Shown here: positions 51,657-60,158 of the stretch, one piece after another
Layout of the letters: every line of letters begins with the position of its first letter
Numbering within the stretch: position 1 is the first letter of the stretch
Assembly (NCBI RefSeq): GCF_021462265.1
Contig: NZ_JAJONF010000001.1
Location: forward strand, 186,001 to 250,000
DNA length: 64,000 nt
Reading direction: 5' to 3'
Source: Streptomyces shenzhenensis
Lineage (GTDB): Bacteria > Actinomycetota > Actinomycetes > Streptomycetales > Streptomycetaceae
Made by a program: the position numbers and the translations under genes
The notes under the pieces: generated by a model
What the model saw: only the letters and a program-made list of their open reading frames with translations
The model's database searches: none
What the model was told of the DNA's origin: nothing

Positions 51657-51771
51657 AGATCTCTAGCCGCCTAGCCGACTAGAGGGCGTCTGAAAAGCCT
51701 GTCAGCGGGCAAGTCGCCTGGTAGCAGGGGGCGCGCGGGTCGCCTTACCGGACGGTCTGTCCGTCCCTGCC

Positions 51772-52434
51772 TCAGGTGACCAGGCCGTGGCGGTAGGCGT
51801 AGACGACGGCCTGGACGCGGTCGCGGAGGCTGAGTTTGCTGAGGATACGTGACACGAACGTCTTGACGGTCTCCTGGCTGATCACGAGGGCCGCGGCGAT
51901 CTCGCCGTTGGACAGACCGGCCGCGATCAGACGCAGGACCTCCAGCTCGCGGGGGGTCAGCGGGATGTCCCCCGGCGCGCCGCCCGCGGCCGGCCGGATC
52001 CGGGCCGCGTACCTGCCCACGAGCTGGCGCGTCACCTCGGGATCCAGCAGTGCCGCGCCCGTGGCGACGGTGCGGATGCCGTGCAGCAGCCGGTCCGGCG
52101 GCGCGTCCTTGAGCAGGAACCCGCTGGCGCCCGCGCGCAGCGCTTCGTAGACGTACTCGTCCAGGTTGAACGTGGTCACCACGAGCACCTTCACGGGATG
52201 TGTCACCCCGGCGCCGGCCAGCAGACGGGTGGCCTCCAGGCCGTCGAGCACCGGCATGCGGATGTCCATCACCACGACGTCCGGGCGCAGCCGGCCGGCG
52301 AGCTCGACCGCGGCGCGCCCGTCCCCGCACTCGCCCGCGACCTCCAGGTCGGGCTGGGCGTCGATGATCGTCACCAGCCCGGTGCGGATCAGTATCTGGT
52401 CGTCGCAGACCAGCACCCGGATCGGTACGGTCAC
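51772..52434 (-). CDS. NarL/FixJ-family response regulator
   Basis: A 220-residue regulator. The receiver domain has the acid pair CDDQ near residue 11, phospho-acceptor in VVVMDIRMPVLDGLE near 55, TTF near 88 and KDAPPDRLLHGI with the conserved Lys. The LuxR-type helix-turn-helix is near 155-215 (LTPRELEVLRLIAAGLSNGE, then VSRILSKLSLRDRVQAVVYA). GTG 52434 overlaps the kinase stop by four bases. It completes the protease-kinase-regulator operon. Confidence 0.93.
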   Translation of the reverse strand: MTVPIRVLVCDDQILIRTGLVTIIDAQPDLEVAGECGDGRAAVELAGRLRPDVVVMDIRMPVLDGLEATRLLAGAGVTHPVKVLVVTTFNLDEYVYEALRAGASGFLLKDAPPDRLLHGIRTVATGAALLDPEVTRQLVGRYAARIRPAAGGAPGDIPLTPRELEVLRLIAAGLSNGEIAAALVISQETVKTFVSRILSKLSLRDRVQAVVYAYRHGLVT

Positions 52435-53648
52435 GTCGTGCTCCTTGCCGGTATCCGCGCCCGTACGACGAAGCCGCCGCCCGAACTCCGGTCCGCGCTG
52501 AAGTCGCCGCCCAGGATGCCGACCCTCTCGCGCAGGCCCGCCAGGCCCCGCCCGCTGCCGCCCGGGGAGGCGGTTCCCGAGCCGGAGCCGTCCGTGCTGA
52601 CCTCCACGGTGATCTCCCGTTCCCCGTGGCACACCTGGACCGAGGTCCGGCTGCCGTGGGCGTACTTGAGGGCGTTCGTCAGGGACTCCTGCACCACCCG
52701 GTAGGCCACCAGGTCGGCGCTGCCGGTCGACTCGGCCGGCGTGCCCTCCTCGGTGAACTCCACCGGCTGGCCGGCCCGGCGCGTCTGCTCCACGAGGGTC
52801 AGCAGACGGCCGACCGGCGGCGTCCTGGGCTCGGCCGCCTCCCTTGCCGCGCCCGCCTCCGCTGCCGTCCTGGGCTCGGCCGTGTCCGCCGCCGTGCCGG
52901 TGCCGTGGTCGGGGTTGAGCAGGTCGAGCAGGTGCCGCAGGTCGGTGATGGCCCGCCGCCCGGTGTCCGTGACGGCGGTCAGCGCCTGGTCGAGCCGGTC
53001 GGGCGCGGCGGTCAGATAGCGTGCCGCCTCCGTCTGTACGACCATCGCCGTCACGTGGTGGGTGACGACGTCGTGCAGCTCGCGGGCGATCCGGGTGCGT
53101 TCGGCGGTACGGGTGTCCTCCGCGACGCGGCGCCTGCGGTCCGCCTCGGCGGCCCGGGTGGAGCGCAGCCACGCCCCGGCGCCCCAAGCCAGGACCAGCG
53201 CCAGATAGAAGGTCACGAACTCCTCCGGCGACTCGCCCGTGCCGAGCCGGGAGAGCGCCACCGCCAGCGGCACGTACGCCACGGACAGGACGACCATGCA
53301 GGTCCGGCGGTGCCGTTCCAGGTGGGACCCGGCGGAAAGCAGTGCGATGGGCAGCGCGGTCGTGGCGAACGTGTGGTAGCCGCGCAGCTCGTCGACGGCG
53401 AAGCCGAACGTCACCAGGGCGAGGGTGACGGCCGGCCAACGGCGGCGGACGACGAGCGGGAGGCATTCCAGGAGGATCGCCACGACGGCCAGTAGGTCGG
53501 TGGGCCGGGTCGGCACGCCACCGATCACGGTGCCGTTGGCGTGCAGCGCCGGGACGATCGAGCCGATGAGGAACAGCAGCCCGAGTGGGAGGTCCCGTAC
53601 CGTGACGTCCAGCCGGCGCCACACCTGGCCGGCCTGCTCAGGGGTCAT
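52431..53648 (-). CDS. NarL-type sensor histidine kinase
   Basis: A 405-residue kinase. Five or so N-terminal membrane helices lie within about residues 18-160. The HisKA_3 box has the phospho-acceptor in IARELHDVVTHHVTAM near 195. A spacer rich in Ala/Glu is followed by HATPase (VVQESLTNALKYAHG and GRGLAGLRERVGILGG). It pairs with the response regulator downstream. ATG 53648 shares one base with the stop of the CPBP protease gene, so all three are one transcript; the protease may be part of the signal. Confidence 0.92.
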   Translation of the reverse strand: MTPEQAGQVWRRLDVTVRDLPLGLLFLIGSIVPALHANGTVIGGVPTRPTDLLAVVAILLECLPLVVRRRWPAVTLALVTFGFAVDELRGYHTFATTALPIALLSAGSHLERHRRTCMVVLSVAYVPLAVALSRLGTGESPEEFVTFYLALVLAWGAGAWLRSTRAAEADRRRRVAEDTRTAERTRIARELHDVVTHHVTAMVVQTEAARYLTAAPDRLDQALTAVTDTGRRAITDLRHLLDLLNPDHGTGTAADTAEPRTAAEAGAAREAAEPRTPPVGRLLTLVEQTRRAGQPVEFTEEGTPAESTGSADLVAYRVVQESLTNALKYAHGSRTSVQVCHGEREITVEVSTDGSGSGTASPGGSGRGLAGLRERVGILGGDFSADRSSGGGFVVRARIPARSTT

Positions 53649-54481
53649 CACTGACCGATTGTAGCCAGGGCGTCGACGCGCTCGGCGCGCCGCCGGGGCA
53701 CCAGGTTGCCGCGCCGGCGGGCCAGCCGCAGGAAGACGATCGTCGCCAGCACGCCGAACAGCATCGAGTACAGACTGGCCTCCGGGCCGAACTCGCCGCC
53801 CGTGATCAGGGTCGCGCCCGACGTCGAGGCGTCCAGCAGCCCGTGTGTGGCGCCGTTGCCGGAGACCTCGGTGCCGAAGATGCCGGACTCCGCGAAGTTC
53901 CAGCCGAAGTGCAGGCCGATCGGCAGCCACAGGCTGCGGCCGGCGGCGTACGCGGCGGCGAGCATGCCGCCGGCCTCGATCGCGATGGCGACGGCGCCCA
54001 GCAGGGTGGCGTGCTTGTTGAGCAGGTGCATCGCGCCGAAGAGCACGCTGGACAGGGCCAGCGCCGCGTACGTGCCCAGGCGCCGCTCCACCAGCCGGAA
54101 CAGCAGGCCGCGGAACATCAGCTCCTCCGTCACGGCGGCGGCGGCCATGAAGCCGACCAGTCCGATCGGGCCCGTCAGCGAGCCGAAGCCGTGGACGTCG
54201 TAGTCCCCGAGGAGGGCGATGTTCGCGATGACGCACCCGAACAGCGCGACGCCGATGGCCGTGCCCCGGTACAGCGACCCCCGGGCGCCCTCCCGGGCCA
54301 GCTCCGTGACCGGGCGGCCCTCGGTGCGTCCCACGACCCACCGGTAGACGAACACCGACGCAACGGCGGTCAGCCCGCCCAGCAGGAGCGAGAGCCACGG
54401 GTTGTCCTGCACCGCGCTGACGCTCTGACCACCGACCGCGGCGACCGCCACCACAGCCAGTATCTGCCACACCAGTTTCAT
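53648..54481 (-). CDS. CPBP-family intramembrane metalloprotease
   Basis: A 277-residue membrane protein with about eight helices. The Abi/CAAX-protease motifs are visible: VTEELMFRGLLFRLVERR (EExxxR) near residue 118, VLFGAMHLLNKHA (FxxxH) near 150 and GLHFGWNFAESG (HxxxN) near 195. These supply the glutamates and histidines of the metal site. Members cleave prenylated proteins or handle bacteriocin immunity. It is first in an operon with a two-component system. Confidence 0.9.
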   Translation of the reverse strand: MKLVWQILAVVAVAAVGGQSVSAVQDNPWLSLLLGGLTAVASVFVYRWVVGRTEGRPVTELAREGARGSLYRGTAIGVALFGCVIANIALLGDYDVHGFGSLTGPIGLVGFMAAAAVTEELMFRGLLFRLVERRLGTYAALALSSVLFGAMHLLNKHATLLGAVAIAIEAGGMLAAAYAAGRSLWLPIGLHFGWNFAESGIFGTEVSGNGATHGLLDASTSGATLITGGEFGPEASLYSMLFGVLATIVFLRLARRRGNLVPRRRAERVDALATIGQ

Positions 54482-54779
54482 GACGACTCCTCTTCCGGAC
54501 CCGCGACCGGAGCGCCGCGGCTGCTCCGAACGTTATGGATCCGCGCCCCGGGAATCGTCACCTCACGGTGGACACCTGCACGTAGCTCCCACGGGGGACA
54601 ACTGGCGTGCTCCACGGCTCTCTTCGCGCCTCGACGCCGGGCAGCACCCGTGTCTCGCGACTCTCTTCACGCACCGACGGCGGGCGTGCAGTTGTTCGGG
54701 GTCGACGGGAGTCGATTGAGCGCAGCGATGTTCCCAGCAGGACACCGTTCGTTCGCCCGCACTCCCATAGAGGTTCCCG

Positions 54780-55195
54780 ATGCCGATGCCCCGACCCGAC
54801 CGTCGCGCCTCCCGTGCCTCGCGCGCTTCCCGTGCGGCCGCCGCGGCCCTCGGTGCCGCGGGACTGATCGCGCTGGCCGCGGCCCCCGCCGCGTTCGCCG
54901 ACGACGCCGAGCCCGAGCTGGTCGTCGGAGGCATCGAGCCGGTCGACAGGCTGAGGCCGGGGAGCACCTTCGACGTGCCGGTCACCGTGGCGAACAAGGG
55001 CACCGCCACCGCCGCGAAGGTGTGGGTCACCTAGGCCGTCACCCGGGGCCTCGACTTCGCGGAGGTCCCCTCCGGCTGCTGGACCCAGCACGTCCGGTCG
55101 TACGACGAGATGCCCGAGCGGTGGACCGCGGGCTGCGAGTACGACCGGCCGGTGCAGCCGGGCGGTTCTCTACACCCCCGAGACTCCGCTCCGCG
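54780..55195 (+). pseudogene. Broken gene for a secreted protein
   Basis: Begins as a normal secreted protein: signal peptide with RASRASRAAAAALGAAGLIA, cleavage after AAFA, mature DDAEPELVVGGIEPVDRLRP. A TAG at 55032 interrupts it after KVWVT. The same frame continues VTRGLDFAEVPSGCWTQHVR and YDEMPERWTAGCEYDRPVQP, then shifts frame to LYTPETPLRVKALDA. Both a stop and a frameshift, followed by an abrupt switch to unrelated DNA near 55200. Related secreted proteins exist in Streptomyces; function unknown. Confidence 0.8.
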
Positions 55196-55199
55196 TGAA

Positions 55200-55530
55200 G
55201 GCACTGGACGCAGCAGCAGGCCGGTCAGGGACGCGAGACCCTTCGTGTGGCGCTCCGCGATCGCACGGCGGCGTTCGTGCAGCGTGTCGCAGCGATCCGA
55301 CTGGCAGCGCAGCAGCGCCGCGGCCACGTCCGGCATGTTGTATTTCATGCCGGCCGCGACGACGTCGTAGTGCGGCGACCGTCCCGAACGGTGCCGCGCG
55401 AACGCGTCGCGGTCGATGCCGTGGACGCTCGGCGTCCGGGTCCTTGCCGCCAGGTCCGCGCGACGGCAGACCAGCAGGCCGGCTTCGGCGCTGGTGAGTG
55501 GCTTCGTGACGAAGAACGAGAACGCCGTGG
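55200..55530 (-). pseudogene. DegT/DnrJ-type aminotransferase remnant
   Basis: Minus-strand reading AFSFFVTKPLTSAEAGLLVC, VHGIDRDAFARHRSG, YDVVAAGMKYNMPDVAAALL and TLHERRRAIAERHTKGLASL matches the middle of sugar aminotransferases (PLP lysine in FFVTKPLTSAEAG, where the family has YATKNLTTGEGG). Both ends are missing. It abuts the broken secreted-protein gene at one end and a transposase remnant at the other. Confidence 0.75.
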
Positions 55531-55571
55531 CGTATCGGCACCCGCCGGCATGTGTGTGTCCCGCCACGGCA

Positions 55572-55757
55572 TTAGCTGGAGGACGAGGGCCAACACGGGT
55601 TGAGGTGGGGGACCGTCACGAAGCCGGAGGCGCTGATCTGGTCGGCCATCTTCCGCAGGGCGATGGCCGGCCATGTGACCAGCGATTCAGAGTGCTGCCG
55701 TTCGAAGCCGCGCGGGTATCCGCTGGCGTGCATGATCCAGGCGAGTGAGTATTCGGC
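55572..55757 (-). pseudogene. DDE transposase tail (IS5-like), first fragment
   Basis: Minus-strand reading EYSLAWIMHASGYPRGFERQ, HSESLVTWPAIALRKMADQ, ending TAA at 55572. The pattern W-M-R-YER-HSEALI.WA.I..M is that of IS5-type transposase C-termini, degraded (for example ASGYPRGFER for RR..RDYER). About 60 codons, no start. Confidence 0.55.
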
Positions 55758-55912
55758 TGACAGACGATCTACTCCGCAGACTGCCGCGCACGACCCGCGC
55801 GAGCACCCCGAGTACCGGTCACACCAGCCCTCTGAACTGCGGCTTCAAGTTGGCGGAGGCTCACTGCATCAGCATCGCAGCCGGAGAGAGGCGGCCATGC
55901 CCGTCGGCAGGG

Positions 55913-56040
55913 TCATGATGAAGAGTCCCGTTCGTGCTCGCGGGAGGTCTGCTGGCCGGTGCAGCGGATGGTCCGGCGGGTGATGCGCCTGGTCATCAGA
56001 GTGACGGCAGCCCACGTGATCAGCGACTGAGGCGCTGAGC
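55913..56040 (-). pseudogene. DDE transposase tail (IS5-like), second fragment
   Basis: Minus-strand reading PQSLITWAAVTLMTRRITRR, then TGQQTSREHERDSSS and TGA at 55913. Same C-terminal pattern as the fragment at 55572-55757, better preserved but shorter. Two such tails within 500 bases indicate repeated insertion and decay. Confidence 0.55.
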
Positions 56041-56209
56041 TGCCTGTGGCGCACCCTCGTCCATCCGCCGCCCTCCTGCCTCCGGGTGGCATGACCGGAT
56101 TGTTGGGGAACCCTTACCCGTGCCTTCCCGGTCGGGAATCTTCGGCCCGTACCGTTGCGGTGTCACGGCGGCCGTCCGCCGCAGACCTTTCGACCAAGTG
56201 GGAGTGTGG

Positions 56210-57121
56210 ATGACGACGGGTCGCCGGGCCGTGCTGGCCTCCTTGGCGGGTGGCGTGCTCGCCGGATGCGCGGGCCCGAGGAGCGCGACGAGCGGCGCCA
56301 CGTCCGGGCCACCCACGGTGCCCGCATCGAACGCGACGCCCGCGCCGAACGCCACCGCGGACGCTCCGGCATCAGCCCCCTCGGCGACGGCGACGGCGAC
56401 CGCGACGGCGACGGCGGTCACCCGTGCCGAGATCGTGGCCCGTTACGGGCATGCCGTGCCGCGCTCCTGGGGCTTCGATGGCCCCGGCGTGGTGCACGCG
56501 CTGCCGAAGGGGAAGCGTGAGATCGCGCTGACCTTCGACGCCTGCGGCGGCCCGGGCGGCAGCGGTTACGACCAGGCCCTGATCGACTTCCTGCGCAAGC
56601 GCGAGGTACCGGCGACCCTCTTCATCAACTCCCGCTGGATCGAGGCCAACCCGTCCCTCTTCCGCCGACTGGCCGCCGAGCCGCTGTTCGAGATCGCCAA
56701 CCACGGCACCCGGCACCGTCCGCTGTCGGTCACCGGGCGCTCCGCCTACGGCATCCCCGGCACCCGTGACGCCGGGGAGGTGTACGACGAGATCGCCGGC
56801 AACCGCGCCGAGCTCACCCAACTGCTGGGCGCCCCGCCGCGCTTCTTCCGGTCCGGCACGGCGTACTGCGATGACGTCGCGGCACGGATCGTCACCGACC
56901 TTGGAGAACGCTTCGCAAGCTTCTCGGTCAACGGCGACGGCGGCGCCACCTTCACCCCCGAGCAGGTCCGCACCACCGTGGCGTCCGCCTCCGGCGGCTC
57001 CATCGTCATCTGCCACATGAACCATCCCGAGGGCGGCACCGCCCGGGGCATCGCCGCCGCCGTACCGAAGTTGCTGGCGAGAGGTCACACCTTCGTGCGC
57101 CTGTCCGACGCGGTGCGCTGA
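56210..57121 (+). CDS. Polysaccharide deacetylase lipoprotein
   Basis: A 303-residue NodB-domain protein. N-terminus MTTGRRAVLASLAGGVLAGC gives a twin-arginine-like signal and lipobox (LAGC), so it should be lipid-anchored outside. Residues about 22-75 are a low-complexity Ala/Thr/Ser/Pro linker with a run of AT pairs encoded by repeated GCGACG. The catalytic domain has LTFDACGGPGG (Asp; DAC replaces the common DDG), the histidine pair in NHGTRHRPLS, RFFRSGTAYCDD and IVICHMNHPEGG. It probably deacetylates cell-wall or exopolysaccharide sugars. ATG at 56210 follows GGGAGTG. The only intact gene within the decayed stretch. Confidence 0.88.
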   Translation: MTTGRRAVLASLAGGVLAGCAGPRSATSGATSGPPTVPASNATPAPNATADAPASAPSATATATATATAVTRAEIVARYGHAVPRSWGFDGPGVVHALPKGKREIALTFDACGGPGGSGYDQALIDFLRKREVPATLFINSRWIEANPSLFRRLAAEPLFEIANHGTRHRPLSVTGRSAYGIPGTRDAGEVYDEIAGNRAELTQLLGAPPRFFRSGTAYCDDVAARIVTDLGERFASFSVNGDGGATFTPEQVRTTVASASGGSIVICHMNHPEGGTARGIAAAVPKLLARGHTFVRLSDAVR

Positions 57122-57360
57122 CCAGCGCCGCGGCAGACGAGGCTTGCCCGTCAAGGAGCGGCATTGGTTGCTGTCGATCTGGACAGGGGTGGACCCGCTG
57201 AGGCGTCTGGGCACCCAGTACGTCGTAGGTGCCTGCGCGGCGCTGACCCGCCGGTCTGCATACGGCGCGGACAACCCAGATGTGCGGCCGCTTCCGTCAG
57301 CAGGGCTGGATCTGTTGTAGCGGGAGGTCGACGGCGGCTCAGCCGTAGGGCGTCAGGCCA

Positions 57361-57805
57361 TCAGGTGGTGAGGCCGCACAGGAGTTGGTCCATGTGACCC
57401 GCGGCAGTCTCGGGATCCAGGGGGAGACGGCCGACCAGCAGCCGGTACCAGAACACGCCGAAAATCTGGTCCACGGCAAGATCCAAGTCTACGCCGGGCC
57501 GAATCTCGCCTCGTTCCCGGGCACGCAGCAGGATGCGCAGGACCACTCCCCTTCGCGACTCCACCCACGCCCGGAAGGGGCTCTCGAACGCTGCGTCCAA
57601 CTACGCCTCTGCCATCAGCCCCCGCAGGGCGCGCTCACGCGGAAGTTGACGGATTTCCACGTACAAGTGCCGTGCGAGTTCGGTCAGATCGGCGGCCGGG
57701 GAGCCGGCATCCGGTTCGGGCACGATGCGGGCGACGAGGGCGGTGTAGGCCTCCATCACCAGCTCGGGCTTGGATCGCCACCAGCGGTGGATGGTGCTCT
57801 TTGTC
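57361..57805 (-). pseudogene. TetR-family regulator pseudogene
   Basis: Minus-strand reading KSTIHRWWRSKPELVMEAYT, ARIVPEPDAGSPAADLTELA, ELARHLYVEIRQLPRERALR, then TAG at 57601, then LDAAFESPFRAWVESRRGVV, RPGVDLDLAVDQIFGVFWYR and LLVGRLPLDPETAAGHMDQL. The first half of the helix-turn-helix is missing, cut at about 57805, and an in-frame stop divides the ligand domain. Confidence 0.8.
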
Positions 57806-57836
57806 TCCGTAGGTCCTGACTTTCTCGCCGACCTTC

Positions 57837-58490
57837 TTCAGGGCACCGGCCGTCGCGAGTGCGGGCCGCCAGCTCGGTCTGTTCCAGCTGACGGCGACCG
57901 CGCACGCGGTGCGTGCCGGCTTCGGCGCCGGGGCGGTCGCAGGCCGGCTCCACGACGCGCTGCCTGCCCTGGTGGTGATCGCGCTGGCCGCGGTGACCGG
58001 GCGGACGGCGAGTGCGCTGTCCTCGTACGCGGACGGACGGATCACGCCTCGGCTGACGACGGAGGCGGACAGCGCCCTGGTGGCGGCGGTGTGCGGGATC
58101 GAGGCCGCCGCCCGTGCCGAGGACGGCTGCGCCGACCGGCAGGAAGCCGCGGAGATGGGGGTGGTCCGCAGCCACGTCATGATCCAGGACGCCCCCCGGC
58201 TCACCGCCGCCGCCATCCGCCTGGTCACCGCGAGCGGGGTGCTGACCGTACTGCACCCACTGCTGCTGCCCCTGCTGCTGCTCGCGGTCGTCCCCGCCGG
58301 TGTCGGCGCGGTCCTGCAGGCCCGGGTCACCTACGAGACCCACTACGCCAACGTCGGAGATGGACGCTCGCGGCGCGTACACCATCCTCCAGCAGATCAA
58401 GGCCCGCACCAGCGACTGCATCGCGGTCCTGGTGACCCACCAGCTGGTCAACGCCCGTTCTCTGGGTATCGGAACTGTTGCGGCAGTGGA
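57837..58490 (+). pseudogene. ABC transporter (fused membrane-ATPase) pseudogene with internal deletion
   Basis: One frame reads GRQLGLFQLTATAHAVRAGF, RLHDALPALVVIALAAVTGR and VSSYADGRITPRLTTEAD-like membrane-domain sequence to RVTYETHYANV near 58360. Another frame then picks up EMDARGAYTILQQIKARTSD and CIAVLVTHQLVNAR, the end of the ATPase domain (D-loop and H-loop). The Walker A, signature and Walker B regions are gone and the N-terminus is lost at the junction with the tetR remnant. Confidence 0.78.
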
Positions 58491-58873
58491 GTGCTCGCGT
58501 TGATGCAGCTCAACGCTGGTGTACCTGAGGATACCCATTGCAACAGGTGTGGTGCTATTGCTTGATTGGGTGCGGTCGCGTGTCCCAACGCCTCCCATGG
58601 CAGTGCCGAACACGAGCGCGTCGTCATCCGTGCCGAAGGCGAGAAGCGCCGCGGTCAGGATCACTTCATGGTCGAGGGGCATCAGGTCGGGCTGCGCGAA
58701 CTGAGGGCCGAGGGCGTAGACCGTCACTCGCGCTGGCGCAACGACGGAGCTCACCGCGTCAGAGGCCCGACCATGCGCCCGTCACATGCAGGCCGCGGGA
58801 TGAAAGGTGTTCATCGAGGCGTGGTCCGATTGAAACTGAAGCGATACGGGACCAACGCCGAATATCCCAGTGT
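58491..58873. other. About 380 bases without a recognisable gene
   Basis: Less GC-rich than the core genes. Open frames on both strands give unrecognised text. One minus-strand reading (PDLMPLDHEVILTAALLAFG) looks somewhat protein-like, but it runs on into the ABC pseudogene antisense and cannot be assigned. No terminator for the minus-strand operon ending at 58874 was found. Confidence 0.4.
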
Positions 58874-60148
58874 TCATGAATCACCGCCCCCGACTCGCTG
58901 ATCCATCAACCGGAGAGACCTCAAGAGCACGTTCGCCCCAGCCACCAGATGGTGGTCGTGGGAGTCTTCCTGGGGAGTATGGCTTACCCCTCCGATACTG
59001 GGAACGAAGATCATCGTGGTGGGGGCTATGCGGGCGATCAGTTGAGCGTCGTGTCCCGCTCCGCTGGGCATGTGCAGTGACGGCAAGGCCAGTTGGTCGG
59101 CGGCGATGCTGACGCAGTCGGCTAACTGGTGGTCCATGGGCACGGCTGGCACCTGGGGGCCTTGTCGTACGTCGATGCTGGCACCCGTCGTCGTACTCAG
59201 TTCGTTCGCCAGGCAGTGGATGCGTGATGTCGCCTCGGCGATGCGGTTGTCGTCCTCGTCCCTGAGATCCACAGTGAGGTTCACCAGCCCGGGGATGACG
59301 TTCCATACGTTAGGTGAGCACGTGATGTGGCCGGTCGTGGCCACTCGTACGACACCCTCTCTTGCGAGCGTGGACACCTCGCCGATGACTCGCGCCGCGA
59401 TGACGAGCGCATCGCAGCGGTCCGTCATCGGGGTCGTACCAGCGTGCTGTTGCTCCCCCGTGATCCTTATGTCGAGGTTGGACCGGCCTGTGATGGATGT
59501 GACGACACCGATATCGGCCCGTTCGGTCTCCAGCACGGGGCCCTGCTCGATGTGCGCCTCGACGAACGCGGCGATGCTGTCCTCCGCCCAGACGGCCTCG
59601 CTGAGCGCGGTGGCGTCACCGCCTACGTCCTCGATCCGTTTCCACAGCGGAACACCTGCGCGGTCGACCTGGTCGACATCGACGGGAAAGCCGCACAAGA
59701 CCTGTGAACCGACCATCCCCGGAGTGCCGTTTGCCCCCTCTTCGTTCGAGAAGACGACCAGGACCAAGTCGTGCCACAGAGGGGTCTTGGACTCAACAAT
59801 GTGGACCATGGCTTCGAGTGAAGCCACGACACCATACGCACCGTCGAATCTGCCGCCCCGCACCACCGTGTCGAGATGGCTACCGGTCGCCAGAGCACCC
59901 CGAGAGTCACCCCGGCCGACCACGTGCGCGATTAGGTTGCCCGCCGGGTCAACTCGTGACTTGACGCCGGCCTCCGCGAGCCACTCCGCGACCAGGGAAC
60001 GTGCTCGGATGTCGTCGTCCGAGTAGGCAAGCCGGGTGACTCCGCCATCACCGGTCGCTCCGATGTGCGCCAACTCCCGCAGCCGGTGGAGTAATCGCTC
60101 GCCGTCGATCACGTCGGACGCGAAACCGTTGGTCGACGTCTTCAGCAC
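58874..60148 (-). CDS. M20-type amidohydrolase (N-carbamoyl-amino-acid/allantoate amidohydrolase family)
   Basis: A 424-residue zinc hydrolase. Metal and catalytic motifs: LATGSHLDTVVRGGRFDGAY (His, Asp), VFSNEEGANGTPGM (Glu pair), EAHIEQGPVLE, GEQQHAGTTPM, and SGAGHDAQLIARIAP near the end. It cleaves amide or carbamoyl bonds of small amino-acid derivatives. GTG 60148 is chosen because GAGGTGG lies six bases before it; GTG 60157 would overlap that site. Two leucines are TTA (59123-59125 and 60092-60094), a sign of foreign origin or bldA control. Last gene of the operon. Confidence 0.87.
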   Translation of the reverse strand: MLKTSTNGFASDVIDGERLLHRLRELAHIGATGDGGVTRLAYSDDDIRARSLVAEWLAEAGVKSRVDPAGNLIAHVVGRGDSRGALATGSHLDTVVRGGRFDGAYGVVASLEAMVHIVESKTPLWHDLVLVVFSNEEGANGTPGMVGSQVLCGFPVDVDQVDRAGVPLWKRIEDVGGDATALSEAVWAEDSIAAFVEAHIEQGPVLETERADIGVVTSITGRSNLDIRITGEQQHAGTTPMTDRCDALVIAARVIGEVSTLAREGVVRVATTGHITCSPNVWNVIPGLVNLTVDLRDEDDNRIAEATSRIHCLANELSTTTGASIDVRQGPQVPAVPMDHQLADCVSIAADQLALPSLHMPSGAGHDAQLIARIAPTTMIFVPSIGGVSHTPQEDSHDHHLVAGANVLLRSLRLMDQRVGGGDS

Positions 60149-60158
60149 GTGCGCCACC

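Noticed and set aside
51657..51771. Possible insertion-sequence end (GGGCGTCTGAAAAGCCTGTC) between lysR and the response regulator
   Set aside because: It has some resemblance to Streptomyces IS termini but no matching inverted copy or transposase is visible nearby.
57756..58754. A 332-codon minus-strand frame opposite the ABC pseudogene
   Set aside because: Mostly antisense to recognisable ABC transporter sequence, with no motif; the first 60 codons look slightly protein-like but cannot be assigned.
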